Assembly: GCA_019308985.1 (NCBI GenBank)
Contig: JAFDHB010000001.1
Location: 1-64,000 of the forward strand
Length of the DNA stretch: 64,000 nucleotides
Direction: 5' to 3'
Source of the DNA: Deltaproteobacteria bacterium
Lineage (GTDB): Bacteria; Desulfobacterota; DSM-4660; Desulfatiglandales; HGW-15
Part shown: positions 9,461-18,457 of the stretch, in pieces
Layout of the letters: each line of letters starts with the position of its first letter
Position numbering within the stretch: the first letter of the stretch is position 1
Made by a program: the position numbers and the translations under genes
The notes under the pieces: model-generated
Databases searched by the model: none
Told to the model about the DNA's origin: nothing
What the model saw: the letters and a program-made list of their open reading frames with translations, nothing else

Positions 9461-10018
9461 ATGCGGCTTTATATCGGGCTACTTCATTACCCTGTTTATG
9501 ACAAGAACCACAGGAAAATAGCCTCTGCCATTACAACAACGGATCTTCACGATATATCGAGGTTGGCACGAACCTATGGGGTAAAGAGGTTCTATGTGAT
9601 AACGCCCTTAGAGGATCAACAGGAGCTGGCAGAGCGCGTCTTGAGGCATTGGAAAGAGGGTTTTGGTGCCTCCTATAACCCGAATAGGAAGGAGGCCCTG
9701 GAACTGGCCTCCGTGGTCTCCTCCCTGGAAGATGCCGTGAGCGACATCAGGAGTACGGAAGGGGAGTCCCCTCTATTGATCGCCACGGATGCCTCAAGAA
9801 AAGAAGGGTGCCTCCTCGACTATGAGAAGGCAACAGAAATCATCGGCTCCGATAGGGTAACGTTGCTCATCTTTGGGACCGCCTGGGGCTTAGAGCGGTC
9901 CGTAATCAGGGAGTCGGATTATATACTGGACCCCGTCAAGGGGCCTACGGACTACAACCACCTTTCCGTGAGAACTGCGGCCGGCATCATCCTGGACAGG
10001 CTTGCAGGGAGAAGGTGA
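9461..10018 (+). CDS. SPOUT-type RNA methyltransferase (COG4752-like)
   Basis: 185 residues with the pattern of the TrmD-neighbour SPOUT family: [13 protein letters not shown] at the start, [24 protein letters not shown] and [18 protein letters not shown] at the knot end. It probably methylates an RNA with AdoMet, but the target is not known to me. Its place between trmD and rplS is a hallmark of Deltaproteobacteria and Thermodesulfobacteria-type genomes. ATG at 9461 preceded by GGGAGAAGAGGG. Confidence 0.88.
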   Translation: MRLYIGLLHYPVYDKNHRKIASAITTTDLHDISRLARTYGVKRFYVITPLEDQQELAERVLRHWKEGFGASYNPNRKEALELASVVSSLEDAVSDIRSTEGESPLLIATDASRKEGCLLDYEKATEIIGSDRVTLLIFGTAWGLERSVIRESDYILDPVKGPTDYNHLSVRTAAGIILDRLAGRR

Positions 10019-10043
10019 GAAGGGCGAAACAGAGGAGGAATTT

Positions 10044-10388
10044 ATGGATATCCTGGAGAATCTTGAAAAGGAGCACATGCGTCTCGATATCCCCGACTTC
10101 AGGCCTGGGGATACCGTCAAGGTCCATGCCAAGATAAAGGAAGGGGATAAGGAGAGAATCCAGGTCTTTCAAGGGGTGGTGATTCGCAAAAGGAAGGGAA
10201 ACACAGGTGCCACGTTCACGGTCAGGAAGGTCTCCTATGGCATTGGTGTGGAGAGGATCTTTCCCCTTCATTCCCCCTCCATTGAGAAGATTGAGGTGGT
10301 GACCAGAGGAAAGGTCAGGAGGGCGCGATTATACTATTTGAGGAAACTGAGAGGAAAAGCAGCCCGTATCAAGGAAAGAAGGATCTGA
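10044..10388 (+). CDS. rplS: 50S ribosomal protein L19
   Basis: 114 residues from [39 protein letters not shown] and [18 protein letters not shown] are the L19 signatures. The start at 10044 is set by GAGGAGGAA just upstream; the open frame extends further upstream into the preceding gene without a ribosome site. L19 sits at the 30S-50S interface. Confidence 0.98.
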   Translation: MDILENLEKEHMRLDIPDFRPGDTVKVHAKIKEGDKERIQVFQGVVIRKRKGNTGATFTVRKVSYGIGVERIFPLHSPSIEKIEVVTRGKVRRARLYYLRKLRGKAARIKERRI

Positions 10389-10409
10389 GGACTCTCTCTG
10401 TCGGAAACC

Positions 10410-11060
10410 TTGAAGAGATCGCAACACAATCTAACCCTGTTTGAAAAGACGGAGGCCCGGGAACTATCAGACCCCCTATTCTATGAGAATAAGGCCAGGA
10501 GGGCTGGATTCCAAGTGATAGCAGGGGTGGATGAAGCAGGGAGGGGTCCGCTTGCGGGGCCGGTGGTGGCGGCAGCAGTGATTATCCCTCCAGGGGCCGT
10601 CCTGGAAGGCGTTAAAGACTCGAAACAGATGAGGGAAGATGCCAGGGAAGGGGCCTTTTCCCTTATACACAAGGAAGCTCTTTCCGTGGGCATAGGCGTT
10701 GTCTCTCATCGTTTCATTGACCAGTGCAACATCCTCAAGGCGTCCCTGGAGGCGATGAAACGAGCTGTATCGTTCCTGGATCCCAGGCCCGATTTCATAC
10801 TGGTGGATGGACTCCATGCCATTCCCCTTTCGATACCCCAGAAACGCCTGAAAGGGGGAGATCAACTCAGCCTGAGCATATCAGCCGCCTCTGTCGTGGC
10901 AAAGGTGTACCGGGACAGGATCATGCGCGCCTTTCACAGACAGTTTCCCGTATACGGATTTGGAAACAACAAGGGATATGGCACGGCAAAGCACCTGGAC
11001 GCCATAAGACGGTTCGGGCCCGCGCCCATTCACAGGAGGAGCTTTAAGGGAGTCTGCTGA
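10410..11060 (+). CDS. rnhB: Ribonuclease HII
   Basis: Cleaves RNA in RNA-DNA hybrids and at single ribonucleotides. Motif GVDEAGRGPLAGPVVAAAV carries the first two catalytic acids (D, E), DSKQM follows, and LVDGLHAIP plus SISAASVVAKVYRDR give the third and fourth. 216 residues from a TTG start at 10410, with an N-terminal extension of about 35 residues before the core, so the true start is a little uncertain. Follows rplS at 21 bp as is common. Confidence 0.96.
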   Translation: MKRSQHNLTLFEKTEARELSDPLFYENKARRAGFQVIAGVDEAGRGPLAGPVVAAAVIIPPGAVLEGVKDSKQMREDAREGAFSLIHKEALSVGIGVVSHRFIDQCNILKASLEAMKRAVSFLDPRPDFILVDGLHAIPLSIPQKRLKGGDQLSLSISAASVVAKVYRDRIMRAFHRQFPVYGFGNNKGYGTAKHLDAIRRFGPAPIHRRSFKGVC

Positions 11061-11158
11061 GCCCTGTTCCTCACCTTTGGTGGAAAGGGGAGTGCGCGGG
11101 GTCATGGGCGGCCAAAGGAAATTGGACCTTCTGGGAGGCCATCCGCGGCGGAGAAGGC

Positions 11159-11527
11159 ATGACAAAAGAGAGACAAGCCCTGGGAAGACTCGGCGAAGAA
11201 CTGGCCCTCCGGAGAGTAAAAAGCCTTGGTTACCAATGCATCGAAAGGAACTATCGTTGCCCCTTGGGGGAGTTGGATCTGATTGCGAGAGACAGGGACA
11301 CCCTGGTGTTCATTGAAATAAGGACCAGAAGGGGAGAATCGACATCTCATGCAAAGGAGTCAATCGATAAGAGAAAGAGGAGGACATTGTCCAAAGTTGC
11401 CCTCTACTACATGAAGGAGAAGGACTGTTTTGGTACCCAATCCCGGTTTGACGTGGTCGTGGTTGGCATCGTGGGAGGCAGAGGGGAGATAGAGATCATC
11501 CAGAATGCCTTTGATCTTGAGTATTGA
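11159..11527 (+). CDS. yraN: YraN family endonuclease-like protein (UPF0102)
   Basis: 122 residues with the RecB-nuclease-like fold pattern: LGRLGEELALRRVKSLGY, then NYRCPLGELDLIARDRDTLVFIEIRTRR, where GELDLI...FIEI-R is the D-ExK core (here the usual VEVK lysine reads as R-T-R). Function unresolved in the family, although a role in DNA processing is suspected. ATG at 11159 follows GCGGAGAAGG. Overlaps rsmI at the 3' end. Confidence 0.92.
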   Translation: MTKERQALGRLGEELALRRVKSLGYQCIERNYRCPLGELDLIARDRDTLVFIEIRTRRGESTSHAKESIDKRKRRTLSKVALYYMKEKDCFGTQSRFDVVVVGIVGGRGEIEIIQNAFDLEY

Positions 11528-12437
11528 TGTCCCATCTCCAAAAAGAGGCATGAAAGGAAAGGACGAAAAAGCGGATGTGCCCTGTTCCCGGCCCGGGACC
11601 CTCTACGTGGTGTCCACGCCGATAGGCAATCTCAAGGACATTACCATCCGGGCCCTGGAGGTCTTGAGGGGCGTCGACCTGATAGCCGCAGAAAGCACCA
11701 CCCATTCGAAAGGTCTTTGTCAGCACTATGGCATAAGGACCGGGTTGACCAGTTACAATCAGCATAACAGAAGGGTTAAGGGCCCTGAGCTCATGAGAAA
11801 ATTGAAGGACGGTCTTGATATCGCTTTCATCACGAACGCGGGGACTCCCTGCGTATCCGATCCCGGGAGCTCTCTGATTCATGAGGCCCTGAAGGAGGGA
11901 ATAAGGGTCTCTCCCGTGCCAGGCCCTTCAGCGGTCACGGCCGCCCTGTCGGTCTCAGGTCTTCCCGGGGAGAGGTTTCTCTTCGCGGGGTTTCTTTCAA
12001 GCCGGCCGAACAAGAGGAAAAGGGAATTGGAGGACCTTGCCAGGGTACCTTGGACAACTATCTTTTTTGAGGCCCCCCATCGCGCCCGGGCGATGCTCCA
12101 GGACTTGAAGGCTGCCTTTGGCGATCGGATGATGGTCATGGTTAGAGAGCAAACAAAAATGTACGAAGAAATCCTCCGGGGGACCATTTCTTCCATTATC
12201 GAGAGGTTGGCGAGGGAAGAGATCAGGGGCGAATTTACTTTGGTCGTGGAGGGAAAAGGTAAGGAAGATACCCGGTTTTCTATTGATGATGAGATGCGTA
12301 AGACCATTGAAGGACTCCTGGAAAAAGAGACAAGCATAAGGGACATAGCCAAAAAGATCGCCAGGGAAAGGAAATGGCCTTACCGGACCCTTTACAAGGC
12401 GTGCCTGGCCGTCAAAAGGGAGATGACGGTCTCATGA
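11505..12437 (+). CDS. rsmI: 16S rRNA 2'-O-ribose C1402 methyltransferase RsmI
   Basis: TP-methylase family enzyme that modifies the ribosomal P site. GTLYVVSTPIGNLKDITIRALEVL, then FITNAGTPCVSDPGSSLI and PVPGPSAVTAALSVSGL are diagnostic, and FFEAPHRARAML follows. 310 residues from 11505; an ATG at 11550, nearer the conserved start, is the alternative and would avoid the 23-bp overlap with yraN. The motif usually read as AEDTR is AESTTHSKGL here, a mild divergence. Confidence 0.94.
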   Translation: MPLILSIDVPSPKRGMKGKDEKADVPCSRPGTLYVVSTPIGNLKDITIRALEVLRGVDLIAAESTTHSKGLCQHYGIRTGLTSYNQHNRRVKGPELMRKLKDGLDIAFITNAGTPCVSDPGSSLIHEALKEGIRVSPVPGPSAVTAALSVSGLPGERFLFAGFLSSRPNKRKRELEDLARVPWTTIFFEAPHRARAMLQDLKAAFGDRMMVMVREQTKMYEEILRGTISSIIERLAREEIRGEFTLVVEGKGKEDTRFSIDDEMRKTIEGLLEKETSIRDIAKKIARERKWPYRTLYKACLAVKREMTVS

Positions 12438-12637
12438 AACTCGCCTGGGGGTCTTATGAACGCGATAGGCTTAAATCATCAGTGATGTTGGGATGTTGGA
12501 AGCAATCTTCGCCCTCACTATTCCAGCATTCCATCTTTGCGGGTTTGTTATTTGGGCAAGGGGCTGAGATCTGATCAATAGGACTTTCAGAGGCATTGAC
12601 CCTCTATTCTGGACAAGCATGATGGCAGCAAGAAGAA

Positions 12638-12910
12638 ATGGAGATAACAAAGACCTTGAAGATCGAGAATGACTTGGGATTGCACGCCCGTGCTGCAGCC
12701 AAGATAGTCGCCTTGACTGAGCACTTTCAGTCCAACCTGTTCTTCAGAAAAGATGACAGGGAGGTGGATGGCTCGAGCATCTTGTCCATCTTGACACTTG
12801 CCTGCCCGAGGGGTGCAGAGATCCGGGTCAGGGCAGTCGGGGAGGACTCGGCAGAACTCATGGAGGCCCTGTGCCGCCTATTCCAAGACAAATTTGGTGA
12901 AGAAAAATGA
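12638..12910 (+). CDS. ptsH: HPr-like phosphocarrier protein
   Basis: 90 residues. NDLGLHARAAAKIV contains the phospho-accepting histidine, and DGSSILSILTLACPRG the region of the regulatory serine. HPr carries phosphate from Enzyme I. The next gene (ptsI) starts inside its stop (4-bp overlap), so the two are an operon. No EIIA or membrane EII is near, so a regulatory or nitrogen-type PTS is possible. Confidence 0.93.
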   Translation: MEITKTLKIENDLGLHARAAAKIVALTEHFQSNLFFRKDDREVDGSSILSILTLACPRGAEIRVRAVGEDSAELMEALCRLFQDKFGEEK

Positions 12911-14727
12911 CGGCATCCGCAGAGAAGGGACAGATTCGCAAGCTCAGAGGTATTGCGGTCTCTCCGGGGATAATCATAGGTAAGGCCAGACTGATCGACA
13001 GGTCCAGGGTACGGATCTTCTACCATTACCTTATCAACGAGGAACAGACCAGCCATGAGGTGAGACGGTTCAAGGAGGCCACCGAAGCGGCGAAAAGGCA
13101 GATCGTCGACCTGAAGGCAAGGATGCCCGACCATATCAAGGACCACTCCTTTATACTGGATTCCCATCTGATGATTATGGATGACAGCATGCTCTACGAT
13201 TCAACCGTGGACTTCATCCTGAAGGAAAAGATTAACGCGGAGTGGGCACTGAAGAAATCCATACAGCGTATCAAGCAACTCTTTGACGAGATCCAAGACG
13301 AGTACATAAGGGACCGATACCTCGACGTTGAAAACGTTGCAGAGCGGATCTTGCGACACCTGGTCGGGAAGGAGGAAGAGAACCTCGCCGAGATCACCGA
13401 GAGGGCCATAATAGTTGCCCATGATCTCTCCCCTGTTGACACGGGTGCCATGAATGTCGGCAAGATCAAGGGTTTCATCACGGATGCCGGAGGCAAGACA
13501 TCCCATACCGCAATCATAGCAAAATCTTTGAAGATCCCCGCCGTTGTGGGATTGGAATCCGCCACGAGCCTTATCCAGGACGGAGGCATCATTATCGTCG
13601 ATGGAAACAGGGGGGAGGTCATCCTGGATCCTGACGACGAAACCATAATCGATTATCAGGAAAGGCAACTACAGCACGAGAGGTTTGAATCCAATATATT
13701 GAGGAGCAGCCATCTTCCGGCAGAGACCTTGGACGGGTATAGGGTGGCCATTGAGGCCAACATAGAGTTTCCAGAGGAAGTCGTCTTGGCCCGCGATTAT
13801 GGCGCAGAGGGGATCGGACTGTACAGGACGGAGTTTCATTACTTGAGGGGCCAGGAGATTCCTGGAGAGGAGGAACTCTTTGATGCCTACCGGGAGGTGG
13901 CCGAAATCATGGCTCCCTCTCCCGTGACTATCAGAACCCTTGACCTGGGAGGGGATAAATTCTCCTCCATTTCCAAGTTCCAAGACCTGAGGCTCAAGAA
14001 AGAGACCAATCCCGCCCTGGGCCTCAGGGCTATCAGGTTTTGTCTAAAGGAACAGGAAATATTCAAGACCCAACTGCGGGCCATTCTCAGGGCAAGCGCC
14101 TTCGGAAATATGCGCCTGATGTTTCCGATGATTTCGGGCCTGCAGGAAATAAGGGAGGCACAGGCCATATTGGAGGAGGTGAGAGACGGCCTTGAGAAGG
14201 ATGGCATCCCATACGATCCCGGTATGAGGATCGGGATCATGATAGAAGTTCCCTCTGCGGTGGCGATGGCTGATATCCTGGCAAAATATGTGGATTTCTT
14301 CAGTATAGGCACCAATGATCTCATCCAGTATGCCCTTGCCATTGACAGGATCAATGAGGAGGTCGCCTATATGTATCAGCCCTTTCATCCGGCCATCATC
14401 AGGATGATCAAGCAGGTTGTGGACATTGCCAAGGGGACAGGCATAAGTGTGGCCCTCTGCGGAGAGATGGCCGCAGACCCGATGTGTGCTTATCTCTTGC
14501 TTGGCATGGGCGTTGACGAACTCAGTATGAATTCAAGGGGCATACCCTTGATAAAGAAGCTTGTTCGGTCAATTTCCCTGGAAGAAACAAGGGCGGATGT
14601 CGGGGATGTGGCTCTTTTCGAGACGGCTCGGGAAATACGGGAGTTTGTTATGGAAAGGATGGGCCCCTTTCTGGAATCCCCGGAATATAGGAATTCACAG
14701 GATCTTCTGGCCGATGCCACTGGATAG
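12907..14727 (+). CDS. ptsI: PTS Enzyme I (phosphoenolpyruvate-protein phosphotransferase)
   Basis: Transfers phosphate from PEP to HPr. The phospho-histidine site is GGKTSHTAIIAKSL; the C-terminal PEP-binding barrel shows GIGLYRTEFHYL, DLGGDKF, NPALGLRAIRF, MIEVPSAVAMADIL and the active-site cysteine in GISVALCGEMAADP. 606 residues, close to the usual 570-600. Overlaps ptsH by 4 bp. Confidence 0.97.
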   Translation: MTASAEKGQIRKLRGIAVSPGIIIGKARLIDRSRVRIFYHYLINEEQTSHEVRRFKEATEAAKRQIVDLKARMPDHIKDHSFILDSHLMIMDDSMLYDSTVDFILKEKINAEWALKKSIQRIKQLFDEIQDEYIRDRYLDVENVAERILRHLVGKEEENLAEITERAIIVAHDLSPVDTGAMNVGKIKGFITDAGGKTSHTAIIAKSLKIPAVVGLESATSLIQDGGIIIVDGNRGEVILDPDDETIIDYQERQLQHERFESNILRSSHLPAETLDGYRVAIEANIEFPEEVVLARDYGAEGIGLYRTEFHYLRGQEIPGEEELFDAYREVAEIMAPSPVTIRTLDLGGDKFSSISKFQDLRLKKETNPALGLRAIRFCLKEQEIFKTQLRAILRASAFGNMRLMFPMISGLQEIREAQAILEEVRDGLEKDGIPYDPGMRIGIMIEVPSAVAMADILAKYVDFFSIGTNDLIQYALAIDRINEEVAYMYQPFHPAIIRMIKQVVDIAKGTGISVALCGEMAADPMCAYLLLGMGVDELSMNSRGIPLIKKLVRSISLEETRADVGDVALFETAREIREFVMERMGPFLESPEYRNSQDLLADATG

Positions 14728-14855
14728 GGTCTGAAAAGACTTGGTTTGTGCCGCGGAATTTCTACAACTCATTCAAATTATGAATATTTGTGTCCCCGTG
14801 TTACGTCATTACGGGAGTCCGGTAGGGCCGAGGCCCCTGAGTTCAAAAGGTTTCA

Positions 14856-15308
14856 ATGACAAAGAAGGTTGTTTGCCAGAACAAAAAGGCCTTCCATGAG
14901 TATTTCATAGAGGAGGTCTATGAGGCAGGCATTGTTCTGCTTGGGCCGGAAGTCAAATCACTGAGGGACGGTCGCGCCAACCTCGTGGACAGCTATGCGA
15001 GAGTGAAGCGGGGCGAGGTCTTTCTGTACAATATGCATATCAGCCCCTATCCCCATGCCCATAACATGACCCTTGATCCTACCAGAACAAGAAAACTCCT
15101 CCTGAACAAGAAAGAGATCAAGAGGCTCATAGGTAAAACGGAAGAGAAGGGATATTCTCTTGTGCCAATAAGGGTCCACTTCTCCAACGGATGGGCCAAG
15201 GTGGACCTTGCCCTTGCCAAAGGGAAGAAGAAAGTGGATAAGAGGAGGGCCATTAAGGAGAGGGATTTGAAGAGGGAGATGGAACAGGAGAGGAAGAAAT
15301 CAAGATAG
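14856..15308 (+). CDS. smpB: SsrA-binding protein SmpB
   Basis: Partner of tmRNA in rescue of stalled ribosomes. NKKAFHEYFIEEVYEAGIVL, GPEVKSLRDGRANLVDSYAR, HISPYPHAHNMTLDPTRTRKLLL and the basic C-terminal tail (KKKVDKRRAIKERDLKREM) are characteristic. 150 residues. Its stop is immediately followed by the ssrA promoter and ssrA itself, a common pairing. Confidence 0.98.
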   Translation: MTKKVVCQNKKAFHEYFIEEVYEAGIVLLGPEVKSLRDGRANLVDSYARVKRGEVFLYNMHISPYPHAHNMTLDPTRTRKLLLNKKEIKRLIGKTEEKGYSLVPIRVHFSNGWAKVDLALAKGKKKVDKRRAIKERDLKREMEQERKKSR

Positions 15309-15337
15309 TTGACTATCTCAAAAAAAGCGCTTATATT
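15309..15337 (+). promoter_or_regulatory. Promoter of ssrA
   Basis: TTGACT (15309-15314), 17-bp spacer, TATATT (15332-15337), directly after the smpB stop. The predicted transcript would start near 15344, leaving about 44 bases to be trimmed from the mature tmRNA 5' end. Confidence 0.75.
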
Positions 15338-15387
15338 AGAGTTTATTGTCAGTCTCAAGAATTCTCCAAAGACCACAAAATTGGAAG

Positions 15388-15744
15388 GGGGGCGAAACGG
15401 TTTCGACGGGGATAAGGAAGCTTAAGCTGCATACCGAGGTTCCATCACCCTCGTAAAACAGATGGGCCAAAACAAACGCAGACGATTATGCGTACGCCTT
15501 AGCCGCATAAGAGACGGCTAACGTCCTCTCGGTCGTTCCTGCGAGGCCGAAGAGGGCGTCGATTTAGCAGGATAGCCGCTTCGACAGACCTGTGGGTCGA
15601 AGGGGCGAAATTTATCACAGGGTAGTTCCCTGGCGACCTTGCTCGATAGGAAACCAGGGAGCGAAAACGCTATATCGGGCTATGTATGTAGATGCTTAAG
15701 TGGAGTATTTCCGGACCCGGGTTCGACTCCCGGCGCCTCCACCA
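15388..15744 (+). ncRNA. ssrA: Transfer-messenger RNA (tmRNA)
   Basis: The 5' end GGGGGCGAAACGGTTTCGAC and the 3' T-arm/acceptor end GGTTCGACTCCCGGCGCCTCCACCA form the tRNA-like domain; GGGGGCG pairs with CGCCTCC in the acceptor stem and the CCA is encoded. The open frame from 15466 reads AKTNADDYAYALAA followed by TAA at 15508-15510, giving the degradation tag with the usual hydrophobic ALAA end; the resume codon (GCC at 15466) is inferred. The 3' end is the attachment site of the following element. Confidence 0.97.
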
Positions 15745-16943
15745 GGCTCCCCCCGGAATTTCAATAAGTTACCCTTTTTCTTCTGACTGAAATCCTTTGT
15801 CAATTCTTTGTCAGCTTTGGTCTTCTGATAAATTCCTCGTATATCCTCCAGCTCGATCTGAAAGTATCTCTCAAAGGCCTTGTTGGTTGAATGCATTGTT
15901 GCCCGTTTTATCTCCTCAGGGCTGCAATATTCTCTTAAAGCCCTGGCTGAACTATGTCGCGTTCCTCCATAAAGGTCTACGCCATCGATCTTGAGGTTAT
16001 CACATGCCCGCTTCCACCACTTATAGAGATATTTGTTCCCAAACCGCTGACCGGCCCTGACCCCGCTAATCCCTGAAACATGACGAAAAAAGTAAAGGCC
16101 AGGCAAGCCCCTGGGGAGGCATTTCAGTAAGTCAACATCTTCCGGAAGGAAAGGGACTGTTTTTGGTTTTTTCTCCTTTGGTTGTCTGATGACAACCACG
16201 CCCAGATTGATATCAAAGTCGCCCTCCTTGATATTTAGAAGCTCACCCGGGCGAATACTGATATAGGTAGAAAGCCATTTGATCCCGAGCCAGATTTTTG
16301 GATTGATATGGTAGGAGATACGACGGACCTCATCAATAATGGCTTGCTGGGTTTCTTTATCAATAACCTTTCTCCACGATAATTCAAATGGGACTTCCGG
16401 AAACTCGGGAATTTGTGCAAGCGTGAGAACCCGTCTTTTCCTAAGCCACATCCAAAAGGAATGAAGGGTGCTCCTGATATTTGCTCTGGTCTTTGCCGAT
16501 ACCGGCCTATTTGAATTTTCAAGCTTCAGACTTAAGAGAAAGTCCTCAATCTGAGCATATCCTATTTCTTTGATATTACTTTGGCCCCAATACTGGATGG
16601 CCCTATTCATGTGATTCTTAATCTCGCTAAAAGAAGATTTTTTCACTTCGTTTTGCTTTATGTCCAGCCATTGCAAGGCCAGGTTTTCGAAACCAAGAGG
16701 ATTGTCCTTACGATAATCTCTCGCATCGAAAGTCCCTTCATCCACCTTATATCTCAAACCCGTTAGAAAGCGCTGGGCCGAGGGATAATCTTTGAATCGC
16801 TTGCATACTCCTTGGAATAAGACCTTAAACCTTGTGGCAAAACAATCCGGATGCTTGTGGCAAAACAACCCTTTCCTCCCATCATCCCTGAATCTACCAC
16901 CACAAATTGGACACCTTTGGTCAGAATATATCCCCCCTAACAT
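15696..16943 (-). CDS. Tyrosine recombinase (integrase) with N-terminal zinc ribbon
   Basis: Site-specific recombinase that would integrate and excise the element. An N-terminal zinc-binding segment (CPICGGRF...CHKHPDC) is followed by a SAM-like core-binding domain and a catalytic domain with the first Arg in ISIRPGELLNI, GGTRHSSARAL (the HxxR box is altered to T-R-H), and the nucleophile Tyr in FERYFQIE. The start at 16943 was chosen for its GGGGGAT leader; the frame opens at 17003. The last ~15 codons and the stop are read from the ssrA 3' end on the opposite strand, so the C-terminus depends on the integration site. Confidence 0.9.
   Translation of the reverse strand: MLGGIYSDQRCPICGGRFRDDGRKGLFCHKHPDCFATRFKVLFQGVCKRFKDYPSAQRFLTGLRYKVDEGTFDARDYRKDNPLGFENLALQWLDIKQNEVKKSSFSEIKNHMNRAIQYWGQSNIKEIGYAQIEDFLLSLKLENSNRPVSAKTRANIRSTLHSFWMWLRKRRVLTLAQIPEFPEVPFELSWRKVIDKETQQAIIDEVRRISYHINPKIWLGIKWLSTYISIRPGELLNIKEGDFDINLGVVVIRQPKEKKPKTVPFLPEDVDLLKCLPRGLPGLYFFRHVSGISGVRAGQRFGNKYLYKWWKRACDNLKIDGVDLYGGTRHSSARALREYCSPEEIKRATMHSTNKAFERYFQIELEDIRGIYQKTKADKELTKDFSQKKKGNLLKFRGEPGGGAGSRTRVRKYST
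15711..15744. other. Left attachment site (att) of the integrative element at the ssrA 3' end
   Basis: The 3' end of ssrA adjoins a tyrosine recombinase gene, a classic integration arrangement. The core is approximately the T-arm and acceptor segment; its exact limits cannot be set without the other junction. I found no second copy of this sequence downstream, so the distal end lies beyond 64000 or has decayed. Confidence 0.65.
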
Positions 16944-17152
16944 GCACAGATCCCCCTTTTCATAGGAGGGAGGGTAATCTATTCCTTGAGCCCTTGTCAA
17001 CATACCTTATACGCCCAAACAAAAATCATTCAATTTTGCCTAATCCAGTGACTCGTCCATTCAAAGGACTATGGTTATCGGAAACAGGCCCATAAAATCC
17101 ATTCATTCCAATCAGTTACGTTAGCCTTCAATTTTCTGTTCCCCCCAACTCC

Positions 17153-17593
17153 TTAAAAAATCTCCTTAATCCTTTCCCAAAACCAAGAAAAGATTCTCGC
17201 AATCACCTTATTAATCATCTTATTCAACGACTGAAAAACCTTCTTGAGCGGCCCTGGCAGTATCGAAATAGCCAGATAATACCCGGCCAACAGAAAGCAA
17301 ATACAAAGGAAAAGGGACAAAATCCGGCTCGGCGAGTGAAATGTTCCATAGCTCATGGAAAGGACAAGCAGAATCAAGAAGCCCAGAAAGACGCCTTTGG
17401 CCAACCAACTCCACCATGGCCTAGGACCAGCTGTATCGGTCAAATCGGCTGAGCCGCAGATGCCACAAAACTGGGCATCATAGGGATTCTCATGACCCCG
17501 AGGGCAGAGCCTGATATACCATGAGTGGCCGCAGTAGTAGCAAAGCTGAGGCCTGCCTAAATTCCATCGATGACAATAGGGGCAATATCTCAT
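17153..17593 (-). CDS. Double zinc-ribbon membrane protein
   Basis: 146 residues. The N-terminal half has two Cys-pair ribbons (CPYC...CYYC and CPRGHENP...CGIC); two hydrophobic segments follow (residues ~68-85 and ~90-112), then an amphipathic tail. It would sit in the inner membrane with a cytoplasmic zinc domain. Last gene of the long minus-strand operon of the element, 9 bp after the replication-relaxation gene. Function unknown. Confidence 0.7.
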   Translation of the reverse strand: MRYCPYCHRWNLGRPQLCYYCGHSWYIRLCPRGHENPYDAQFCGICGSADLTDTAGPRPWWSWLAKGVFLGFLILLVLSMSYGTFHSPSRILSLFLCICFLLAGYYLAISILPGPLKKVFQSLNKMINKVIARIFSWFWERIKEIF

Positions 17594-17602
17594 TTCAGAA
17601 TC

Positions 17603-18457
17603 TTAGCTCCCAATCAATGGAAAAAATTCTTGGCTGCCCGCCCTTTGCCAGATCGGACCAAAAACCTTGTCTACGGAGATTTGGTCAAATGTCGTAAACC
17701 AGAAGATCTTATCAGTTATTTCCTCCACCGCCTCCTTGAGATGAGAAAGCCTTTCCCCAGTGGGGGCGATGACTAAGACGCGGAAGTACTTGACGCCAAA
17801 CCGTTGCCGGTAATAACCTAATCGGGCAAACTCAAGATAGGTCAAAACCTTTCTCTTAAACCGTCCCAGTGTCATGGTTGATCGATCAAGCTCCAGAAAA
17901 AAGCTATAGACCTTGCCCTGATAGTAAAAACGGAAGTAACCGTCCGGCCTGAATCTTTTCCTGATCGTTTTTCCACTGGAATTAATCCTGTATTCTTGCT
18001 CACAGTCATTGTCGTTGATCCACCTTTCTAGGCTGATCCCCGGATTTTTTTGGATGGCTTGAGTAAAGGTAATCCTGACTTCATTGAGCTGGAGGGCATG
18101 GGCTAAGAAAAATTCCTTTAATTGGGAAATCCCTTTGATTTTCTTTTTGATGAGACTGGGATCTTTCCCCAACTCCTCGGCTATGATCGGCACACCCTTG
18201 GGGCCAGGGTAGTAAAGGGCCTTAGCACTCCCTCTGATGGTGGGAAGAAATGTTCGGGAAAGATATTGGTGGTCATAGAGCTTTCTTAATCGAAGATTGA
18301 CCCTCCTGATACAGTTGAAGCCAAAGAGTCTCTGGATCTGTTCCCTAGTAAGAAACCTGAAGGCATAAATGGTCACAATAAGTTCCCTGTCCCTGGGTTG
18401 TAAAATCAACCGCTCAGGGTTTTTCTTTCTTTCCCATTTGGATGCCCTACCACGCAT
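17603..18457 (-). CDS. Replication-relaxation family protein (mobilisation accessory)
   Basis: The N-terminal winged-helix segment (RFLTREQIQRLFGF...RRVNLRLRKLYDHQYL) is followed by an alpha/beta domain with FLAHALQLNEVRITF and FFLELDRSTMTLGRFKRKVLTYL, the pattern of the Replic_Relax family found next to TraG/VirD4-type ATPases on mobile elements. The start at 18457 has GAGGAGG three bases upstream and overlaps the ATPase stop by 11 bp; the open frame begins at 18487. The ELDR-S...K arrangement recalls a PD-(D/E)xK nuclease, but this is only a resemblance. Probably acts on element DNA during replication or transfer. Confidence 0.75.
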   Translation of the reverse strand: MRGRASKWERKKNPERLILQPRDRELIVTIYAFRFLTREQIQRLFGFNCIRRVNLRLRKLYDHQYLSRTFLPTIRGSAKALYYPGPKGVPIIAEELGKDPSLIKKKIKGISQLKEFFLAHALQLNEVRITFTQAIQKNPGISLERWINDNDCEQEYRINSSGKTIRKRFRPDGYFRFYYQGKVYSFFLELDRSTMTLGRFKRKVLTYLEFARLGYYRQRFGVKYFRVLVIAPTGERLSHLKEAVEEITDKIFWFTTFDQISVDKVFGPIWQRAGSQEFFPLIGS

